Assembly (NCBI GenBank): GCA_016926255.1
Contig: JAFGOY010000005.1
Span: forward strand, 62,001 to 126,000
DNA length: 64,000 nucleotides
From: Anaerolineae bacterium
GTDB lineage: Bacteria; Chloroflexota; Anaerolineae; Aggregatilineales; UBA3940
Direction: 5' to 3'
Within the stretch, counting starts at the first letter, position 1. Each line of letters opens with the position of its first letter. Position numbers and translations under genes: made by a program. The notes beneath the pieces were generated by a model, which made no database searches, was not told where the DNA came from, and worked only from the letters and a program-made list of their open reading frames with translations. Positions 60,378 through 64,000 of this stretch are shown one piece after another.

Positions 60378-62471
60378 TCAGTCCGCCGGGGCGACTGTCA
60401 ATTGGTAATCGGCCTGCTCGGTGGTATAGCGCGTCATCCCGGAGACGACGAGCGTCACCTGCTCCCCCCGCCCGATCTCAAACGTCCACTCACCCCGGTT
60501 GTTCTCGTCCAGCGCCAGGGTGCTGACCTCGACTGTATTCCCATCGACCGTTACTAACTGGATTCCGTATCGCTGGGGCAGCACGTTGTCATGCCGCAGG
60601 AAGCCGCGGGCTTCCCATTCCCCAACCCCGTCCTCGACATTATCGCACCAGCCAATCGCCTCGACGCAAACGTTGTCGACGGCCATTCCAGGCTGGTTGA
60701 CCGCGTCGTCGGTGATCATCTCGAAGCGGATCAGAATCTCCTGCCCGGCGTAGGCGCTCAGGTCGATTGACTCGTGGAGCCAGCCGTCGGCGTCGGCGTC
60801 AGCCTGGTCGAGACTCAGGCCGGTGTAGCCTGCGCCGTAGCTGTTTCCGTGCGGGTCTTCGGTGGTCGTGTATGGCGTTTCGACCATCTCCCAGGTCGCG
60901 CCGCCATCGGTCGAGACGGTCAGGTAGCCATAGTCCCACAGCGCTTCGATCCAGTACCAGAGATCGTACTCAAGCACCGCCTCGTCAACGCCCGTCAGAT
61001 CGACCGGGTGAGTCAGCATCATGTCGCTGTCGTCTCCCCGATTCGACCACCAGACGTATTGATCGTTGGTGGCCGGGTCACCGTCCGTATCGACGGTATC
61101 GACTGGCACGACCGGTGCCTGGGTATTTCCCTCGAAGGTGACCGTCACCGTGCCCGGCTGTTCCAGCCGGTAATAATCGGTTCCGAACTGGTTGACATCC
61201 GTCCAGCCCGTATCGTATGGATAGGAGCCGATTTCCGCTTCCAGGGTGAATTTATCCACTCCGCGCAGGCTGGGGTAGCCATAGATTCCCGGCTCAAGAG
61301 ATGGATCATTCAGCAGGTTTGCCACCGTCCAATCCATAAAAAATTGGTCAGCATTGATACCCATTCCAATCTGTTCCAGGGTATCGTCGACCCCTTCCAT
61401 GCCGTTCAACGGGTTGGCAACAAGCGCCTTCAGCCCATCCTGCCCGAAACGTTCCAGGAAGTACATGGCATAGAGATAACTCGCCCCGTAATTGGCATCA
61501 CCCCCGCCTTCGGGCCAGTAGGTCAGCGGCAGGTCTGGCGCCCAGGCAAACAGGATCATCATATCAGACGGGCCATACCCGTTGAGATAGGCGGCCATCT
61601 CGCTCATCCCTTCGTTGAGCCAGATTTCTTCGTTCTGGTCAATGTTCATATGGATCATATGCTGGAATTCGTGAGCAAGAACGCCATCGTACCACTCGTC
61701 ACCCGGAGGGGTATTGCTGAGATTGATGAAGAACACTTCCTTCTCGTTCGAATAAGGAACGATGCTGGCCGGGTACGAGCTGGGGCTGAAGAAGTATCCG
61801 GCTACCCAGAACTCCATGCTGATCGAATGCAGAATATGCAGTCGGGGATCGCCGTCGATGCCGGGCGAGGCTTCGCTGCCGAAAAACGCCCGGTTGGTCG
61901 GGTAGGTTTCCTGGCTGAAACGTTCCGCCGAAGCCACCATGTCATCATAATCGTAGGTCGCTCCTTCTTCAACCCACATATAGACATTCTCGGCGATATA
62001 GACCAGTTCGGCCTGTACTTCCAGCGCGCCGCCCATGTCCTCATTGTCGACCCAGAACGGGATCACGTCGCCGACTTCATACTCAACCGGCTCGATCGGT
62101 TCGACTTCGTCAATGCCCAGAAAACGACTTGCCAGGTCATACCGGTCACGTACTGGTAGTTCGACGTTGAAACCTTCCACTTCTGCCGGTACGACAGTCT
62201 CCGTCGTCGTCGGCGGTTCAGCCGGTTCAGCCGGAGGTTCTTCACTTGGTAAGATCTCCACCGTTGAGCCTCCGATCTCAGGCTCAACCGTCATGACGTA
62301 GGGAGTTGGGAGCACGACAGCACCTGTCTGGCTGGCGAACGGTACGCTGACGCCAAACAACACGACTGCCGCCCCTACGACGACGACACAAATACACAAC
62401 GCAAGGATCAGGCCACCAACGATCAGCCCGATCCATAACCACGTATCCTGTTTGTTTTGTTTTTCGCTCAT
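60378..62471 (-). CDS. Membrane-anchored extracytoplasmic metallopeptidase (immune inhibitor A/M6-like)
   Basis: One membrane helix near the N-terminus (about 13-42) anchors a long external protein of 697 residues. A Pro/Thr/Glu-rich stalk (about 65-100) leads to a zincin domain with H-E-x2-H plus downstream Glu (LAHEFQHMIHMNIDQNEEIW, then LNEGMSEMA), as in gluzincin/M6-type peptidases. Later domains (about 430-590) have a beta-sandwich look with DGGATWE and AGQEILIRFEM, as in the C-terminal regions of immune inhibitor A. It may degrade external protein. Start at 62471 chosen; the frame extends 24 codons upstream into the ArsR promoter region without a better site. Confidence 0.8.
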   Translation of the reverse strand: MSEKQNKQDTWLWIGLIVGGLILALCICVVVVGAAVVLFGVSVPFASQTGAVVLPTPYVMTVEPEIGGSTVEILPSEEPPAEPAEPPTTTETVVPAEVEGFNVELPVRDRYDLASRFLGIDEVEPIEPVEYEVGDVIPFWVDNEDMGGALEVQAELVYIAENVYMWVEEGATYDYDDMVASAERFSQETYPTNRAFFGSEASPGIDGDPRLHILHSISMEFWVAGYFFSPSSYPASIVPYSNEKEVFFINLSNTPPGDEWYDGVLAHEFQHMIHMNIDQNEEIWLNEGMSEMAAYLNGYGPSDMMILFAWAPDLPLTYWPEGGGDANYGASYLYAMYFLERFGQDGLKALVANPLNGMEGVDDTLEQIGMGINADQFFMDWTVANLLNDPSLEPGIYGYPSLRGVDKFTLEAEIGSYPYDTGWTDVNQFGTDYYRLEQPGTVTVTFEGNTQAPVVPVDTVDTDGDPATNDQYVWWSNRGDDSDMMLTHPVDLTGVDEAVLEYDLWYWIEALWDYGYLTVSTDGGATWEMVETPYTTTEDPHGNSYGAGYTGLSLDQADADADGWLHESIDLSAYAGQEILIRFEMITDDAVNQPGMAVDNVCVEAIGWCDNVEDGVGEWEARGFLRHDNVLPQRYGIQLVTVDGNTVEVSTLALDENNRGEWTFEIGRGEQVTLVVSGMTRYTTEQADYQLTVAPAD

Positions 62472-62587
62472 AATCAGATTATGCCTCACCAGTAAAATCA
62501 ATGCACATACCGGGACTATACGATAATCAGATGTATATGACAATCATCACGGCAAACACAGGTAAAAAATCATACCACACCTACAGT

Positions 62588-62607
62588 ATATTCAATATAA
62601 TGAATAT
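62588..62607. promoter_or_regulatory. Putative ArsR/SmtB operator
   Basis: ATATTCA-ATATAA-TGAATAT, a perfect 7-bp inverted repeat, 20 bp before the ATG of the ArsR-family gene. AT-rich inverted repeats of this type, containing TTCA/TGAA arms, are bound by ArsR/SmtB repressors. Confidence 0.55.
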
Positions 62608-62626
62608 CGAATATAAGGAGGTCACG

Positions 62627-63010
62627 ATGGACGACGGGTATGATCGATTGGCCGCCATCGCCAAGGCGTTGGGACACCCAACCCGACTGAAAATTCTCGA
62701 AGTGCTGAGTCAGGAAGAAGCCTGTGTCTGCCACCTTGAAGCCGTTCTTGGGCAGCGTCAGGCCTATATCTCCCAGCAGTTGATCCGCCTGCGCGAAGCC
62801 GGGCTGGTGATCGACCGCCGCGATGGATCGAACGTCTTTTACGCGCTGGCCGATGACTCCATCGAGCCGCTTCTTGAGCAGGTAAAACAGACAGCGCTTG
62901 CCATCGCCGCCCAAACTGGAGATCCCCTGGTATTCGATGTACCTGATCACGGCTGTGAATGTGCCTGTACCTGCCCCAGGTGCGAAGCCGAAAAGATTCG
63001 TGGAGTTTAA
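62627..63010 (+). CDS. ArsR/SmtB-family metalloregulator
   Basis: The 127-residue protein has the winged helix typical of the family: ALGHPTRLKILEVLSQEEAC, Cys33-Val-Cys35 (CVCHLE, the type 3 metal site) and the recognition helix QRQAYISQQLIRLREAGLV. The C-terminal end is Cys-rich (CECACTCPRC), which may add to the metal or metalloid site. These repressors come off DNA on binding As(III), Cd(II), Zn(II) or similar ions. AAGGAGG stands 5 nt before the ATG at 62627. Its stop is 4 bp before the thioredoxin-like gene, and a permease follows, so it likely controls this metal or arsenic-related cluster. Confidence 0.92.
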   Translation: MDDGYDRLAAIAKALGHPTRLKILEVLSQEEACVCHLEAVLGQRQAYISQQLIRLREAGLVIDRRDGSNVFYALADDSIEPLLEQVKQTALAIAAQTGDPLVFDVPDHGCECACTCPRCEAEKIRGV

Positions 63011-63014
63011 CGAG

Positions 63015-63485
63015 ATGACGCCAACCGGCGGCTGCTGCGGCAGCCAACCCGATCCATACGGCGATCTCCCCTCCGAGATGCGCCCACAGTCCGCAGCCGG
63101 ATCGAACAATCCGCTGCGGTCGGTCACCTGCCCCGGCTGCGGGATGCGCTACTCGACCAACCGATCAATCGACATCTGCCCTGACTGTGAAAGAAAAGGG
63201 ATAAAAACACAAAAAACAGAAGGAGAGAATACAACCATGTTGACCATCAAAGTACTTGGCCCCGGCTGCGCAAACTGCAAACGCCTGGAACAGCACGCTC
63301 GTATGGCGCTTGAGCAGTTAGGAATCGAGGCCAGCATCGAGCATGTCACCGATGTAAGCAAGTTCGTCGATTATGGCCTGATGAGCACCCCCGGTCTGGT
63401 GATCAACGAGAAGCTGGTCAGTTCTGGCAAAGTCCTGGCCCCCAACTCGATTGTCACCCTGATCCAGGAAGTCCAGGCAGGCTGA
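63015..63485 (+). CDS. Zinc-ribbon/thioredoxin-like redox protein
   Basis: The C-terminal 82 residues (from Met at 63237) are a small thioredoxin-fold protein of the redox-active disulfide type with CxxC in VLGPGCANCKRL and cis-Pro in STPGLVINE. The first 74 residues add a CC pair (GGCCGS) and a zinc ribbon (CPGC...CPDC). The frame is open throughout, so it is one protein of 156 residues or a protein with a second internal start: GTGGAG precedes the ATG at 63015 by 9 nt, and AAGGAGAG precedes the ATG at 63237 by about 10 nt. Proteins of this type commonly sit next to ArsR and permease genes, as here. Confidence 0.82.
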   Translation: MTPTGGCCGSQPDPYGDLPSEMRPQSAAGSNNPLRSVTCPGCGMRYSTNRSIDICPDCERKGIKTQKTEGENTTMLTIKVLGPGCANCKRLEQHARMALEQLGIEASIEHVTDVSKFVDYGLMSTPGLVINEKLVSSGKVLAPNSIVTLIQEVQAG

Positions 63486-63500
63486 GTTGCATCGGAACAG

Positions 63501-63526
63501 AACGCCCTGCTCGACGGGCGTTTTTT
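63501..63526 (+). terminator. Rho-independent terminator after the thioredoxin-like gene
   Basis: AACGCCC pairs with GGGCGTT across an 8-nt loop and is followed by TTTTTT. The permease gene that follows by 80 bp may be read through or have its own promoter. Confidence 0.8.
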
Positions 63527-63562
63527 CCCGGTACAAGATATTCAAAAACACGAATATACTAA

Positions 63563-63591
63563 GTTTTGATCAAACTTTTTCAAAAGTTTGC
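63563..63591 (-). repeat. Dispersed 29-30 bp element, copy 2 (inverted)
   Basis: Reverse complement begins GCAAACTTTTG and ends TTTGATCAAAAC, matching 23264-23293 with two or three differences. It lies between terminator and permease ATG, close to the ribosome-binding site. Confidence 0.65.
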
Positions 63592-63604
63592 CTGGAGATT
63601 AACC

Positions 63605-64000
63605 AATGACCTTTCTCAATTCAGTTTTACCCGTGCTCGCTTCCGGCTGGAACGCCCTGCTCGAATACCTGGCGGCCCACGTGCTGCTGTGTCTTGTTCC
63701 GGCTTTTATAATCGCCGGTTATATGAGTGCCATGATCCCCAAAGAAGTGATCACCCGCTATCTTGGCCCGAAAGCGCCAAAGATCATCAGCTACCCGGCC
63801 TCGGCGATTGGCGGGTTCCTGCTGGCGGTCTGTTCCTGCACAATCCTGCCCCTGTTTGCCGGGATATGGAAGCGAGGCGCGGGCCTCGGCGCGGCGATCA
63901 CCTTCCTGTTTGTCGGCCCGGCGGTTAACATCCTGGCGATTGCCTACACCGGTTCGGCGATTGGCTTTGATATCGCCCTGGCCCGGATCGTCCTCTCGAT
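63605..64000 (+). CDS. Permease of the SO_0444/ArsP (DUF318) type, 3' partial
   Basis: The frame starting at ATG 63605 (GGAGA 8 nt upstream) runs off the window end without a stop. The translation begins MTFLNSVLPVLASGWNALLE and has membrane helices with a CSCT motif (FLLAVCSCTILPLFAGIW) and a GPAVNILAIAYTG motif, which are typical of the permease family that includes ArsP and SO_0444-like putative Cu/As efflux pumps. It lies 120 bp after the zinc-ribbon/thioredoxin-like gene and probably exports a metalloid or metal ion under the ArsR protein. Only the first 132 codons are visible. Confidence 0.88.

Noticed and set aside
60774..62159. 461-codon open frame on the plus strand
   Set aside because: It is fully antisense to the metallopeptidase gene, whose HExxH motif and membrane anchor show the real frame.
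63566..63928. 120-codon frame near the window end
   Set aside because: The overlapping frame from 63605 gives a clear permease with membrane helices; this frame gives Arg/Pro-rich translation without similarity.

Overview
The window looks like chromosomal DNA from a filamentous or related Chloroflexota bacterium, probably class Anaerolineae. This is inferred, not proven: there is no rRNA marker. The support is high-GC coding sequence with strong GC bias at third positions, long GAF-rich membrane signalling proteins, ArnT/PMT-type membrane glycosyltransferases, a bactofilin, a MoeZ/CysO/Mec/CysM sulfur-carrier cysteine pathway, and extended -10 promoters, including one that predicts a leaderless mRNA. 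No tRNA, rRNA, CRISPR array, insertion sequence or prophage was seen.

Layout. 0-5.6 kb: the end of a Feo iron-uptake locus (FeoC-like protein, DtxR-type repressor), a four-repeat zinc-ribbon protein, mutY, a GT2 glycosyltransferase, a double GNAT protein and a zinc-ribbon nucleotide cyclase. 5.8-8.9 kb (minus strand): cysM, JAMM hydrolase, CysO-like sulfur carrier and MoeZ-like activating enzyme, which together form a complete carrier-protein cysteine synthesis operon. 9.4-11.2 kb: a membrane glycosyltransferase, then a 740-bp divergent intergenic region carrying two copies of a structured element of about 115 nt. 11.9-21.8 kb: pgi, then signalling proteins (REC-GAF, REC-GAF-PAS, FHA-GAF-PAS-histidine kinase), a DUF2007 protein, a P1 peptidase and a large P-loop ATPase. 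21.8-29.2 kb: GIY-YIG protein, AEC transporter, two overlapping membrane glycosyltransferases, a phosphodiesterase-family protein and ATP sulfurylase.

29.4-50.2 kb is the most unusual part: a one-direction array of two receiver proteins, six membrane proteins with GAF domains and no kinase module, one 1858-residue hybrid histidine kinase and, after a terminator-like hairpin, a threonine synthase fused to a receiver domain. Two exporters of the families that include RhtA (EamA) and RhtB/C (LysE) follow. The simplest reading is that the sensors feed the single kinase and that one output is direct phosphorylation of a biosynthetic enzyme. This is inference from architecture and order.

52-64 kb: housekeeping and envelope genes (MBL-fold hydrolase, DedA, methyltransferase, two tandem SpoIIAA-like proteins, bactofilin, Hsp20, NUDIX, YtxH, an SGNH/MBOAT acyltransferase pair, a secreted HExxH peptidase). 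Last comes an ArsR-regulated cluster with a zinc-ribbon/thioredoxin-like protein and a permease cut by the window end.
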